Of a stretch of 64,000 nt of DNA, positions 17,094-25,878 are shown in pieces. Within the stretch, counting starts at the first letter, position 1. Each line of letters begins with the position of its first letter. Source of the DNA: Zhihengliuella flava (lineage in GTDB: Bacteria > Actinomycetota > Actinomycetes > Actinomycetales > Micrococcaceae); contig NZ_JADOTZ010000001.1 of the NCBI RefSeq assembly GCF_015751895.1, positions 2,480,001 through 2,544,000 on the forward strand, given 5' to 3'. The notes beneath the pieces were generated by a model that did not search any database, was not told the origin of the DNA, and saw only the letters and a list, made by a program, of their open reading frames with translations. A program made the position numbers and the translations under genes.

Positions 17094-17990
17094 ATGCACG
17101 ACGTCTACGCAGCGGTTAATCCGGTGGAGCCGGCCGCCGGGATTCCTGCCTTTGAGACCAGCCCCACGACGACGCTGCGCGCGCGCATCCCCCTCCGGCT
17201 GGCGGAGATCGACCCGCGGGGCACCGCTGGCTATGCCGGGTCCAAGGCGGAGAGCAAGGAGACGCTAGCCGGTATGGATCCCGTGCTATCTGACTGGCAG
17301 GAGCGGCTCTTTGCGGCCTCCCGGCACGGGTCCGCGCAGCGGGTTTTGCTGATCATTCAGGGAATGGACACGGCCGGCAAGGGCGGCATCGTCCGTCATG
17401 TCATCGGTTCGGTGGATCCGCAAGGCGTGCATCACGCGGCCTTTAAAGCGCCGACGGCGGAGGAACTGGCCCACGACTTCCTCTGGCGGATCGAGCGGGA
17501 GGTTCCGCAAGAGGGCATGTTGGGGGTCTTTGACCGGTCCCACTACGAGGACGTGCTCATTGCTCGCGTCCGTGGCCTCGCGGATCATGATGAGGTGCAA
17601 CGTCGGTTCGCCGCCATTCGCGATTTCGAGGCCCGCCTCGCCGAGGCGGGGACCGCCATCGTCAAGGTCATGCTCCATATTTCCCGCGAGGAGCAGGCTG
17701 AGCGATTGGCTGCCCGACTGGACCGTCCGGAGAAGCATTGGAAGTTCGACCCGTCGGATATTGACGAACGGGCGATGTGGGAGGACTACCAGCTGGCGTA
17801 CCAGGCGGCCATTGAGGCGACGGATGCCGATCACGCACCGTGGTTCGTTGTTCCGGCGGACCGTAAGTGGTTTGCCCGCATTTCAGTCCAGGCGCTGCTC
17901 ATTGACGCGCTCCAGGGACTCAATCCCCAGTGGCCGGCCGCGACGTTCGACGTCGAGGCGGAGAAGGCCCGGTTGGCGGCGTCGCGCTAG
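17094..17990 (+). CDS. Polyphosphate kinase 2 family protein
   Basis: 298 residues. Walker A GMDTAGKGG (about 86-94), Walker B VFDRSHYEDVL (about 142-152) and the lid module with RLAARLDRPEKHWKF (about 204-218) are those of PPK2, which transfers phosphate between polyphosphate and nucleotides. The single-domain length fits the class I/III short forms; whether AMP or ADP is preferred cannot be judged reliably. A strong purine-rich site (GGAAGGGATGGAAG) precedes the ATG. The stop is one base from the convergent xseB stop. Confidence 0.93.
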   Translation: MHDVYAAVNPVEPAAGIPAFETSPTTTLRARIPLRLAEIDPRGTAGYAGSKAESKETLAGMDPVLSDWQERLFAASRHGSAQRVLLIIQGMDTAGKGGIVRHVIGSVDPQGVHHAAFKAPTAEELAHDFLWRIEREVPQEGMLGVFDRSHYEDVLIARVRGLADHDEVQRRFAAIRDFEARLAEAGTAIVKVMLHISREEQAERLAARLDRPEKHWKFDPSDIDERAMWEDYQLAYQAAIEATDADHAPWFVVPADRKWFARISVQALLIDALQGLNPQWPAATFDVEAEKARLAASR

Positions 17991-17991
17991 C

Positions 17992-18246
17992 CTACGCTTC
18001 GTCCTCAGTGTGGGCCCGTGCCGCTTCGAGTCGTTTGCGTGCGCCGTCGAGCCACGCTTCGCAACGCGCCGCGAGGGCTTCTCCGCGTTCCCAGAGGGCC
18101 AGTGACTGCTCGAGGCTGGCACCACCGGCCTCGAGTTGGGAGACGACGGCGATGAGCTCTTCGCGGGCCTGCTCATAGTTCAGCTCAGCGACGTCAGTGT
18201 TCGCGGTGGATTCGTGGGGCGTGTCAATGTTCGGATCCGTGGTCAT
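17992..18246 (-). CDS. xseB: Exodeoxyribonuclease VII small subunit
   Basis: 84 residues with the XseB signature: LNYEQAREELIAVVSQLEAGGASLEQSLALWERGEALAARCEAWL-type helical pair in the middle (about 21-65). It binds the large subunit and is needed for stable ExoVII, which degrades single-stranded DNA from both ends. Start: ATG at 18246 chosen over 18258 to fit family length. It follows xseA on the same strand by 80 bases, so the pair is likely co-transcribed. Confidence 0.93.
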   Translation of the reverse strand: MTTDPNIDTPHESTANTDVAELNYEQAREELIAVVSQLEAGGASLEQSLALWERGEALAARCEAWLDGARKRLEAARAHTEDEA

Positions 18247-18326
18247 GATGTCTCCCAAAAGTGGTGGATTGATGGACAGGGTGTGCTGGATGGAGTCGGA
18301 CGAGGGCGGAGCTGGCTGTGCTGTGC

Positions 18327-19622
18327 TTAGCGCGGGTTGGAGTTGCTGGCGTGTGTGCCGGTCACGGAGGCATCTAGGCTGCCGCGAGCCAGCCGAATGA
18401 GCAGCTGGTCTCCGGCGGCCAGGTCGCTGGCATCCCTGGCGACCGGCGCCGAGGCCTCGCGGGCGCCGTCCGCGGACACCTGCACGATCGCGTAGCCGCG
18501 ATCCAAGGTGTGCTGGGGCGAGAGGGTGCGGACCCGGGCGCGCAAATGGGAGATCTCGGCGTCGGCGCGGTTGACTGCGGCCTGTGCCGCCGCGTCAGAG
18601 CGGACGGCGAGGCGTTCGATGTCTTCTGCGCGCTCGCGGATCATGCTGTCGGGGGCGGCGAGAACGGGCCGGCTGCGGAGGGCGGCGATGCGTTCGCTTT
18701 CGCGGGCCACGAGTTGTTCGACGGAGCGGTCTAGCCGGCGGCGGGCCTGCTCGATGCCGAGGCGCTCTTCGGCGACGTCTGGCACGATTCGCTTGGCCGC
18801 GTCGGTGGGCGTTGAGGCCCGCAGATCGGCCACGTCGTCGAGGATGGGCCGGTCCGCCTCGTGCCCGATGGCGCTGACCACCGGGGTGGACGCTGCGGCG
18901 ACGGCTCGGACGAGTTCCTCCGAGCTGAAGGGCAGGAGGTCTTCCAGCGCCCCGCCGCCGCGAGCGATGACGATGACGTCAACTCGCGGGTCGGCGTCGA
19001 GCTCGGCCAGCGCCGCCATGACCTCGGCGACGGCATTGACGCCTTGAACGGCGGTATTGCGGACCTCGAACTCAACGCCTGGCCACCGGAGGGTGGCGTT
19101 GCGCAGGACGTCTTTTTCCGCATCCGAGTCTCGCCCAGTGATGAGCCCAATGCGCTCGGGGAGGAGAGGCAAAGCGCGCTTCAGCTCCGGGTCGAACAGC
19201 CCCTCCTCGCCGAGGGCTTGGCGCAGGCGTTCGAGCCGGGCGAGGAGGTCGCCGAGGCCCACGGGCCGGACGTCGGAGGCGTTCATGGAGAGGCGGCCGG
19301 TTTTCAGCCACAGATTCGGTTTCACCCGAGCGACGACGCGGGAGCCGACCTCCGGCTTGGCCTCCAGCCGGCTGAGCGTGGAGCGCCAGACCGTCACGGA
19401 CAGGGAGTTCTCCACGTCGACGTCGCGCATCGTCAGGTAGGCATGCCCGTTGCGAACATTGGCCTCCAGCAGCTGGCCCTCGATCCAGGTCTCCGGGGCG
19501 CGCTCGATGTGTTGCTTGAGGATCTGAGCAAAGTGCTTGAGCGGCCAGGGGTTCTCCGGGCTGGTCTCCCCGGCGGTTGCGGCCATGGCCTGTGGTGCCT
19601 CGGTGGGTGCGGGCTGCTCCAT
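18327..19622 (-). CDS. xseA: Exodeoxyribonuclease VII large subunit
   Basis: About 431 residues. N-terminal OB-fold (about 55-135, [20 protein letters not shown]), catalytic Exonuc_VII_L domain with the conserved [15 protein letters not shown] and [17 protein letters not shown] motifs, and a C-terminal helical region ending in [10 protein letters not shown], all as in XseA. The ATG at 19622 has AGAGGAAC in front. Cleaves single-stranded DNA with XseB. Divergent from ispH; the space between the two starts is 106 bases. Confidence 0.95.
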   Translation of the reverse strand: MEQPAPTEAPQAMAATAGETSPENPWPLKHFAQILKQHIERAPETWIEGQLLEANVRNGHAYLTMRDVDVENSLSVTVWRSTLSRLEAKPEVGSRVVARVKPNLWLKTGRLSMNASDVRPVGLGDLLARLERLRQALGEEGLFDPELKRALPLLPERIGLITGRDSDAEKDVLRNATLRWPGVEFEVRNTAVQGVNAVAEVMAALAELDADPRVDVIVIARGGGALEDLLPFSSEELVRAVAAASTPVVSAIGHEADRPILDDVADLRASTPTDAAKRIVPDVAEERLGIEQARRRLDRSVEQLVARESERIAALRSRPVLAAPDSMIRERAEDIERLAVRSDAAAQAAVNRADAEISHLRARVRTLSPQHTLDRGYAIVQVSADGAREASAPVARDASDLAAGDQLLIRLARGSLDASVTGTHASNSNPR

Positions 19623-19715
19623 CTGGTTCCTCTCGAGCGGCATCTTGCACTATTCCTATCAGTTTCACCCCGCAGAAAGTGATCTGGGCGGCAGAAGTGT
19701 GCACAGCGAAACGCG

Positions 19716-19721
19716 TAGCAT
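19716..19721 (+). promoter_or_regulatory. Leaderless -10 element (TAGCAT) of ispH
   Basis: TAGCAT ends 7 bases before ATG 19729 and overlaps the alternative ATG at 19720, so it argues for 19729 as the ispH start. Confidence 0.5.
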
Positions 19722-19728
19722 GGTGCCT

Positions 19729-20829
19729 ATGCCTACCAGCACTACCGCGCCCGCCCCCGTATCCGTGCCGATGCCGCAGGTCCCTCGCCAGCGACGTTCG
19801 CCCGAAGAGGTGGCCGCCGCAGCGCCCGTCGACGGGCCGAAGCGTGTCCTGCTGGCCGCCCCTCGTGGGTACTGCGCCGGCGTGGACCGCGCGGTGATCG
19901 CCGTGGAGAAAGCCCTGGAGCACTACGGTGCCCCCGTCTATGTCCGCAAAGAAATCGTGCACAACCGGCACGTGGTCTCCGAGCTGGAGGCGCGGGGCGC
20001 CATCTTCGTGGAGGAAACCGACGAGGTCCCGGAAGAAGAGCTGGTGGTTTTCTCGGCGCACGGCGTGAGCCCGGCCGTGGTGCAGTCTGCTGCAGATCGC
20101 AACTTGCGCACTATTGACGCGACCTGCCCGCTGGTGACCAAGGTTCACCGCGAGGCCGTGCGCTTTGCCAAGCAGAAGAACCAGATCCTCCTGATCGGCC
20201 ACGAGGGGCACGAGGAGGTCGAGGGCACGTACGGTGAGGCGCCGGAATCCACCACGATTGTGAACAACCCGGAGGAAGCACGCACGGTTCAGGTTGAGGA
20301 CCCGGACAAGCTCATTTGGCTCTCCCAGACCACGTTGTCCGTTGACGAGACCATGGAGATCGTCAACATCCTCCGTGAGCGTTTCCCCAACTTGCAGGAC
20401 CCGCCGAGCGATGACATTTGCTACGCCACGAGCAACCGGCAGGTGGCGATTAAGAAGATCGCTCCGGAGGCAGATTTGGTGATCGTGGTGGGGTCAGCGA
20501 ACTCCTCCAACTCGGTCCGCCTCGTTGAAGTGGCCCTGGAGTACGGTGCCAAGGACGCGCACCGCGTGGACTTCGCTAACGAGGTCGACGAATCGTGGTT
20601 TGAGGGCGTCGCCACCGTCGGCGTCACGTCAGGGGCCTCGGTGCCGGACGTCTTGGTTCAGGATGTGCTGCGGCTGCTGGCCGACTACGGCTTTGCCGAT
20701 CAGGAGGAAGTGGTCACCGCGGAAGAGGACATCTTGTTTTCTCTCCCGAAGGAGCTGCGCGCCAAGCTCAAGGAATCGGGGGATACCTCGGTGGGCCTCG
20801 GCGGCCGCGGTCAGGGGCCCAGCCGCTAA
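19729..20829 (+). CDS. ispH: 4-hydroxy-3-methylbut-2-enyl diphosphate reductase
   Basis: 366 residues; last enzyme of the MEP isoprenoid pathway, forming IPP and DMAPP with a [4Fe-4S] cluster. The three cluster cysteines are in [22 protein letters not shown] and [11 protein letters not shown]; the catalytic Glu/His region is [17 protein letters not shown] Pro-rich N-terminal extension (about 30 residues) precedes the domain, as in other actinobacterial forms. Start at 19729 selected from the -10 position; ATG at 19720 is an alternative. Convergent with rmuC. Confidence 0.96.
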   Translation: MPTSTTAPAPVSVPMPQVPRQRRSPEEVAAAAPVDGPKRVLLAAPRGYCAGVDRAVIAVEKALEHYGAPVYVRKEIVHNRHVVSELEARGAIFVEETDEVPEEELVVFSAHGVSPAVVQSAADRNLRTIDATCPLVTKVHREAVRFAKQKNQILLIGHEGHEEVEGTYGEAPESTTIVNNPEEARTVQVEDPDKLIWLSQTTLSVDETMEIVNILRERFPNLQDPPSDDICYATSNRQVAIKKIAPEADLVIVVGSANSSNSVRLVEVALEYGAKDAHRVDFANEVDESWFEGVATVGVTSGASVPDVLVQDVLRLLADYGFADQEEVVTAEEDILFSLPKELRAKLKESGDTSVGLGGRGQGPSR

Positions 20830-20869
20830 GCGGCGCCCCCGCTTGAAGCCGCCGCCCGCGGTGGTGCCG

Positions 20870-22063
20870 TTAGTTTTCTGTGCTCCTCGTGGGGAGGAGT
20901 TCCGCCGCGCTGAGCACCCGCGGGGTGGACTCCACCGTCCGGGGCGTCGCCTCGGCGGCGTTGGACGTCAGGCCGGGATCTAGCTCTTGCAAGCGGCGCG
21001 TGGACGGCAGCACGCGGGTTTCTAGGGTGCCGACGAACGAGTTGTAGCGCTCGACCGAGCTCTTCAGGGACTTTCCGAGGTCATCGATGTGGCTGCCGAG
21101 GGTGCCGAGCCGCTTGTAGAGCTGCCGCGATTCATCGAACAACGCCTTGGCATTCTCCGTGAGTAGCTCCTGCCGCCAGGCATAGGCCAAGCCCTTGAGG
21201 ATAGAGAGCAGGGTACTGGGCGCGGCTAGGGCGACGTTGCGCGAGAAGGCGTCGTCGAGGAGGCCAGGGTCCGCTTCCAGGGCCGCAGCCAAGAACGATT
21301 CGGCCGGCAAGAAGCAGATCACGAGCTCTGGGCTGCCCGGAATGTTTTCCCAGTACTCCTTGGCGGCCAGATCATCGACGTGTTTGCGCAGTGCCTTGGC
21401 GTGTGCCCGCATGAGGTTGCCCCGGTGGGATGGGTCTTCGTCTTGCGCGGTGAGGTACGCGTTGAGCGGGACCTTCGCGTCCACCGCCACAGACTTACCG
21501 CCCGGAAGGTTGACCACCAAATCCGGGCGCTGACGGGTTCCTGCGGTCCGGTGCGTGGTTCCGGAGACCTGCTCGGCAAAGTCGACGTGCCGCAGCATGC
21601 CGGCCGCTTCCACGACGCGGCGCAACTGGACCTCGCCCCACGTGCCACGTGTGGCGCTGTTGCTCAGAGCGCTGGCGAGGGACGACGTCGTCTTTAACAG
21701 GGCCGCGTCCTGCTCCGCTGCGGTGGCGAGCTGCTGACTCAGCTGGCCAAACTGCTCCACTCGATCCCGTTCGAGAACGCCCACTTGTTGCTGGACCTGC
21801 CGGAGCCGGTCCGCCAGTGGAGCTAGCAGGTGCATCACCGAGCGTTCCTCCCCGGAACGCTCGCGCTCATCCACCAGGCGGTCCTGCAGTGCGTCCCGCT
21901 CCGCAGTGACGGCCGCCAAACTGGATTCGGCGTCATGCAGGCGCGCGACGGCGTCGTTCCCGGCCTGGCCGCTACCGGCGGCGAAGCGCCAGCAGAGGTA
22001 GGCGCCAGCGGCCGCCCCGACCACGAAGGCGAGCAGTGTCATCACAACGGTGAGTGCATCCAT
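20870..22063 (-). CDS. rmuC: DNA recombination protein RmuC
   Basis: 397 residues: one N-terminal membrane helix (about 4-26), a long coiled coil (about 35-120, DAESSLAAVTAERDALQDRL onward) and the RmuC nuclease-like domain (SNSATRGTWGEVQLRRVVEAAGM, RPDLVVNLPGGKSVAVDAKVPL with the VDAK PD-(D/E)xK-like motif, and SPSTLLSILKGLAYAWRQE-like block). Thought to limit inversions at short inverted repeats. The ATG at 22063 places the membrane helix at the N terminus. Divergent from ychF; a near-consensus CAGACT lies 6 bases before the start. Confidence 0.93.
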   Translation of the reverse strand: MDALTVVMTLLAFVVGAAAGAYLCWRFAAGSGQAGNDAVARLHDAESSLAAVTAERDALQDRLVDERERSGEERSVMHLLAPLADRLRQVQQQVGVLERDRVEQFGQLSQQLATAAEQDAALLKTTSSLASALSNSATRGTWGEVQLRRVVEAAGMLRHVDFAEQVSGTTHRTAGTRQRPDLVVNLPGGKSVAVDAKVPLNAYLTAQDEDPSHRGNLMRAHAKALRKHVDDLAAKEYWENIPGSPELVICFLPAESFLAAALEADPGLLDDAFSRNVALAAPSTLLSILKGLAYAWRQELLTENAKALFDESRQLYKRLGTLGSHIDDLGKSLKSSVERYNSFVGTLETRVLPSTRRLQELDPGLTSNAAEATPRTVESTPRVLSAAELLPTRSTEN

Positions 22064-22148
22064 GTGGCCAGTCTGACTGATGCGCCCCACAAAATAGGAC
22101 GAGACGTGCGGTCCCGGAGCCCGAACTGCGCGGCGAGGCAGTGACGGG

Positions 22149-22154
22149 TAGACT
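22149..22154 (+). promoter_or_regulatory. Leaderless -10 element (TAGACT) of ychF
   Basis: TAGACT ends 8 bases before the GTG at 22163; no Shine-Dalgarno sequence is present. Confidence 0.5.
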
Positions 22155-22162
22155 CGACTCCC

Positions 22163-23248
22163 GTGGCTCTTACTATCGGAATCGTCGGACTGCCCAACGT
22201 TGGCAAGTCCACCATGTTCAATGCACTGACCCGCGCCGAGATCCTGGCGGCGAACTATCCGTTCGCAACGATCGAACCGAATGTGGGCGTCGTGCCCCTG
22301 CCGGACTCCCGCCTGAAGGTCCTAGCGGATATCTTCAGCTCGGAGAAAGTCCTGCCCGCCACCGTGTCCTTCGTGGACATCGCCGGCATCGTCAAGGGCG
22401 CGTCCGAGGGCGAGGGGCTGGGCAACAAGTTCCTGGCCAATATCCGTGAGGCGGACGCGATCTGCCAAGTCACCCGCGTTTTCAACGATCCGGACGTGGT
22501 GCACGTCGACGGCAAGGTGGACCCGGCGTCGGACATTGAGACGATCGCGACCGAGCTGATCTTGGCGGACCTGCAGACCATCGAGAACCAGCTGCCGCGC
22601 CTGGAGAAGGAACTGCGGGCCAAGAAGATCGAGGCGTCGTTCATCGACGAGGTCAAGGCCGCGCAGAAGGTGCTGGAGGAGGGCAAGACCCTCTTTGCTG
22701 GCGCAGGCGAGGCCAAGCTGGACCTCGAGGCGCTGAAGCCGCTGCAGCTGATGACCACCAAGCCGTTCATCTACGTGTTCAACATGGACGAGGAGGGCCT
22801 GGCGAACGACGAGCTGAAGCAGGAGCTGACCAACATGGTGGCCCCGGCGGAGGCCGTGTTCCTCGACGCCCAGTTTGAGGCCGATCTGGTGGAGCTGGAC
22901 GAGGATGAGGCGGCCGAAATGCTGCATGAAGCCGGTTACGCCGAGTCGGGCCTGGAGAAGCTGGCCCGCGTGGGCTACTCAACGCTGGGGCTGCAGTCCT
23001 ACCTGACGGCCGGCCCGAAGGAGACCCGCGCGTGGACGATTCGTCAGGGGGCGACGGCGCCCGAGGCCGCCGGCGTGATCCACACGGACTTCCAGCGTGG
23101 CTTCATCAAGGCCGAGGTCATTAACTTTGACGACCTGGTGGAGCTGGGTTCCGTTGCTGCGGCCAAGTCTGCGGGTAAAGCCCGCATGGAAGGCAAGGAC
23201 TACGTCATGCGCGACGGCGACGTGGTCGAGTTCCGCTTCAACGTCTAG
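22163..23248 (+). CDS. ychF: Redox-regulated ATPase/GTPase YchF (Obg-related)
   Basis: 361 residues, normal length. G1 GLPNVGKST (8-16), G3 DIAGIVKGA, the NMDEE G4 variant that gives the family ATP preference, a coiled-coil insertion (about 125-170) and a C-terminal TGS domain (KAEVINFDDLVELGS, ending VEFRFNV). Ribosome-associated P-loop protein involved in translation/oxidative stress. Starts with GTG and is probably leaderless. Confidence 0.97.
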   Translation: MALTIGIVGLPNVGKSTMFNALTRAEILAANYPFATIEPNVGVVPLPDSRLKVLADIFSSEKVLPATVSFVDIAGIVKGASEGEGLGNKFLANIREADAICQVTRVFNDPDVVHVDGKVDPASDIETIATELILADLQTIENQLPRLEKELRAKKIEASFIDEVKAAQKVLEEGKTLFAGAGEAKLDLEALKPLQLMTTKPFIYVFNMDEEGLANDELKQELTNMVAPAEAVFLDAQFEADLVELDEDEAAEMLHEAGYAESGLEKLARVGYSTLGLQSYLTAGPKETRAWTIRQGATAPEAAGVIHTDFQRGFIKAEVINFDDLVELGSVAAAKSAGKARMEGKDYVMRDGDVVEFRFNV

Positions 23249-23330
23249 GTTCCGCTCCCTGCGCGTCCTGACTTGCTGCTCGCGTTCGGCGTTGACGGAA
23301 CCGTGGTCGCGCCATCATCGACCATCGCAG

Positions 23331-23349
23331 TAAGGGTAGGCTTACCTGA
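23331..23349 (+). promoter_or_regulatory. IdeR/DtxR-type iron box overlapping a leaderless promoter
   Basis: The 19-base element matches the DtxR/IdeR consensus TTAGGTTAGGCTAACCTAA at 15 of 19 positions, including the central AGGCT and ACCT. It ends one base before the GTG of the siderophore-interacting protein. The TAGGCT within it (23337-23342) also fits a -10 hexamer 7 bases before that GTG, so the box would cover the promoter and transcript start. Iron-bound IdeR should shut the gene off. Confidence 0.75.
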
Positions 23350-24171
23350 GTGAGCCGTAAGAAGAATACTCCGCCCGACCGGCGCTTGATGGTGGCACAG
23401 GTGATCCGACGTGTGCGCATCAGCCCCAGTTTCGTCAGACTAACGCTAGGCGGCCTCGAAGGATTGGAAGTTCGTGGCACTGACCATTGGTGCCGCCTCT
23501 TCTTCTCGAGGCAGGGGCAGGATGTCCTCGAATTACCCACTCGGACGACTGAATTGGGCTGGTACTTGCAGTACCTAGCGACGCCTCGAGCCCGACGGCC
23601 ATGGGTGCGCGCCTACACGGTGCGTGCCGCGAGGCCGGAGTCGGGCGAAGTCGATATCGACTTCGTCATTCACGGTGACCGTGACGGAACGATGGGTCCC
23701 GCGGCCCAGTTCGCGCTTGATGCAGTTCCTGGGGACAGGGTGGGATTCCTCGATCAAGGCGCTGCTTTCGCTGCTGATCACCCTCATGACTGGACCTTGT
23801 TGGTGGGCGACGAAACGGCACTGCCCGCCATCGCAGGAATTTGCCGCTCGCTGCCCGCCGCTTCCCGAGGTATTGCCCTGATCGAGGTTCCAACGGCTGA
23901 CGACAGGCAGGAAATCGAGGCTCCACTTGGCATGGACCTGGTGTGGCTTCCTCGTGATCAATCGTCAGAGGTTCATGACAGGCCGGGGGCGTTGGCTCTC
24001 CGTACGTTGATGGAGACGCCGATGCAGGACGGTGCCGTGCATGCTCACCTCATTGGAGAGTCCCGGCTAGCCACCGGAGCGCGCCGCTTCCTCGTCGAGG
24101 TACAGGGTGTTCCGAAGCGCAATATCGACTTTGCGGGTTATTGGCGATCGGGGCGCGCGGCGACCAGTTGA
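23350..24171 (+). CDS. Siderophore-interacting protein (ViuB/SIP family)
   Basis: 273 residues. FAD-binding beta-barrel in the first ~130 residues with RVRISPSFVRLTLGG and the RAYTVR motif that contacts FAD; a flavin/NADPH-reductase-like C-terminal half (LLVGDETALPAIAGIC; ends RNIDFAGYWRSGRA). Such proteins reduce ferric siderophores in the cytosol to release iron. Starts with a GTG lacking a ribosome site, directly next to an iron box. No siderophore synthesis or uptake genes are nearby, so it stands alone. G+C of the gene is slightly lower than its neighbours and continues into an unusual spacer. Confidence 0.93.
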   Translation: MSRKKNTPPDRRLMVAQVIRRVRISPSFVRLTLGGLEGLEVRGTDHWCRLFFSRQGQDVLELPTRTTELGWYLQYLATPRARRPWVRAYTVRAARPESGEVDIDFVIHGDRDGTMGPAAQFALDAVPGDRVGFLDQGAAFAADHPHDWTLLVGDETALPAIAGICRSLPAASRGIALIEVPTADDRQEIEAPLGMDLVWLPRDQSSEVHDRPGALALRTLMETPMQDGAVHAHLIGESRLATGARRFLVEVQGVPKRNIDFAGYWRSGRAATS

Positions 24172-24444
24172 TCGTGATGTTCGCATCAGTGCAGGCCTGA
24201 CCCGGAACAACAAGGATGCCCCGAATTCGCTGGAAGCACGCCCCATGGTAGGAGGCGTCATCTGGTCATTCTCGGTTATCCTCAATGTGGTGGCTGTGGC
24301 CACCGCGAGCACTTCCACGTGAAGAACGCGTGAATCATTGCGGAGAGGCCTGAATAGCTCAGGACATGTCTGGATGGGGTGCGGTGCACAATGCGCCGAC
24401 TGCACGATGCCGATGCGCACTATCGGCACAGGAAAGGACATGAC
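24172..24444 (+). other. Lower-GC spacer with a possible gene remnant
   Basis: 273 bases with no confident gene. A frame overlapping the end of the siderophore gene and ending at 24322 encodes a C terminus that reads as a membrane segment (VGGVIWSFSVILNVVAVAT). The preceding LTRNNKDAPNSLEARP is unlike random high-GC translation. It could be the tail of a lost membrane protein, or a small membrane protein; no ribosome site supports the latter. Confidence 0.3.
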
Positions 24445-24801
24445 ATGGCGTTGAAAGATGAGAAGAATCTCGCGCAGGTACTGGACAAGATGGCAAAGAT
24501 GGACGAGCCGCGGCGGTCCATCATCCAGCACGTTCACCGCATCATTATGGCGGCGGCACCAACCCTCAAACCCAGGATCTGGTACGGCATGCCTGCCTAT
24601 GCGGCCTCCGCCAGTACCCCCGCCCTCGTGACGCTCCGCAATGACGATCGTATGAACCTGGCTCTTACCGAGAAAGCCCCGTTTGCCTCGGCGGGCGGGG
24701 CAGACGGCGCCCTCATGCCCGCCGCCTGGTTTTTTGAGTCCATAGATGAGGACACGGAGCGGCGCATCGCGGAGATTGTTCGCTCTGTCCTAGACAGCTG
24801 A
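24445..24801 (+). CDS. DUF1801 domain protein
   Basis: 118 residues of the DUF1801/YdhG-like fold: MALKDEKNLAQVLDKMAKMDEP, then RIWYGMPAYAA with the family Tyr-Gly-Met-Pro centre (about 50-56), and FFESIDEDTERRIAEIV at the end. Some members bind iron-sulfur or act as putative iron chaperones; the function is not established. Start ATG at 24445 with an AGGAAAGGA site; an in-frame ATG at 24379 has none. Convergent with a second DUF1801 gene 24 bases away. Confidence 0.8.
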   Translation: MALKDEKNLAQVLDKMAKMDEPRRSIIQHVHRIIMAAAPTLKPRIWYGMPAYAASASTPALVTLRNDDRMNLALTEKAPFASAGGADGALMPAAWFFESIDEDTERRIAEIVRSVLDS

Positions 24802-24814
24802 AGTGGTCGCGGCA

Positions 24815-24858
24815 GGTCAGGACGTCACCCGTCGAGGTGCTCGCGTGACGTCCTGACC
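24815..24858. terminator. Perfect 14-bp inverted repeat between convergent DUF1801 genes
   Basis: GGTCAGGACGTCAC (24815-24828) pairs exactly with GTGACGTCCTGACC (24845-24858), 16-base loop. It spans the last codons of the minus-strand gene, so the stem is partly coding. No T tract. It most likely ends transcripts from both sides. Confidence 0.6.
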
Positions 24859-25181
24859 AGCCGCTCCACCAGTTGGTCCGCCGGCATCTTGTGCGCCGGG
24901 AAGGTGACTCCGGTCTTGCTCGGTTTGAGGCCCGCAGCGCGGAGCTCCTCGGCGTGTGTAGCGATGGCGGGGCCCAGAACGTACAGCCCGAGCTGCTTGC
25001 TGAACGCTGCGTAGCTCGCGACGACGCGGCCTTGCACGCTGAAACCGGGCATGTTGTAGGCCGTCATTTCTTCGGCGTCGGGAAGTGCCTGAGCGAGGAC
25101 CCCGCGTAGGTGTTGAAGCGCTGGCCGGAACGGCTCCGGTGCCGCGGCAATGTAGGAATCGTGATCAGCGTGTGGAGTCAT
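24825..25181 (-). CDS. DUF1801 / YdhG-like iron-chaperone-family protein
   Basis: 118 residues: DSYIAAAPEPFRPALQHLRGVL and the central EEMTAYNMPGFSVQG (about 38-52), followed by FSKQLGLYVLGP, which is the typical YdhG/DUF1801 pattern. The ATG is preceded by AGAAAGGC. It is a diverged relative of the neighbouring convergent gene (both about 118 residues) but belongs to a different subgroup, having YNMPGF instead of YGMPAY. Proposed functions in the family include iron handling; unproven. Confidence 0.85.
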   Translation of the reverse strand: MTPHADHDSYIAAAPEPFRPALQHLRGVLAQALPDAEEMTAYNMPGFSVQGRVVASYAAFSKQLGLYVLGPAIATHAEELRAAGLKPSKTGVTFPAHKMPADQLVERLVRTSREHLDG

Positions 25182-25257
25182 GTGTCAGTGCCTTTCTGGT
25201 CATGGGGTGTCGTGCAATTGCGCCTGCGTGGCTCACGGACTCTTTCCAGCGGTACCT

Positions 25258-25878
25258 CTACCGAATCATCCCTTGCGCGCGAGCGACGGCGACCGCAGCC
25301 GTGCGGGAGGAAACACCCAACTTGGTGAAGATGTGCACGAGGTGGGACTTCACGGTGGCCTCGCTAATGTGTAGGCGGGCGGCTAGTTGGTGATTCGCCG
25401 CACCGTCTGCAACGAGTGCCAAAACCTCGTGCTCCCGGCGTGTCAGCTCCGGCCGCCCGTCGCGCAGGCGCGCGATCAATCGTCCCGCGATGGCCGGAGC
25501 AAGGGCCGTCTCGCCCGCGGCTGCTGCCCGGATCGCCGCGATAAGTTCCGCTGGTGGGGAGTCCTTGAGGAGGTATCCGCTCGCTCCGGCCTCGACGGCG
25601 CCCAGAATGTCGCCGTCCGTGTCGTAGTTGGTCAGCACCAATACGGCTGGCGGTGTGGGCAGTCCGCGAATCCGGTGGGTGGCGTCAGCGCCCGTGTCAG
25701 CGACACCAAACTGGAGGTCCATCAGGACGACGTCAGGCGTAAGCTGTGCCGCGAGGACGAAGGCGTCGGACGGAGTTGAGGCCTCACCGACGATCTCGAG
25801 GCCGGGTTCCTCGGCGAGCATCGCACGCAAACCGGTGCGGACCACCGGGTGGTCGTCGGCTACGAGTAACCGAATCAA
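25258..25878 (-). CDS. NarL/LuxR-family response regulator
   Basis: 206 residues: receiver with DD at 8-9, phospho-Asp54 in VVLMDLQFG and Lys in YLLKD; C-terminal LuxR-type HTH (ELTRREHEVLALVADGAANHQLAARLHISEATVKSHL region). The start overlaps the kinase stop by 4 bases (ATGA), so the pair is translationally coupled. Regulates transcription on phosphorylation by the kinase upstream; the divergent ABC exporter is the natural target. Confidence 0.95.
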   Translation of the reverse strand: MIRLLVADDHPVVRTGLRAMLAEEPGLEIVGEASTPSDAFVLAAQLTPDVVLMDLQFGVADTGADATHRIRGLPTPPAVLVLTNYDTDGDILGAVEAGASGYLLKDSPPAELIAAIRAAAAGETALAPAIAGRLIARLRDGRPELTRREHEVLALVADGAANHQLAARLHISEATVKSHLVHIFTKLGVSSRTAAVAVARAQGMIR

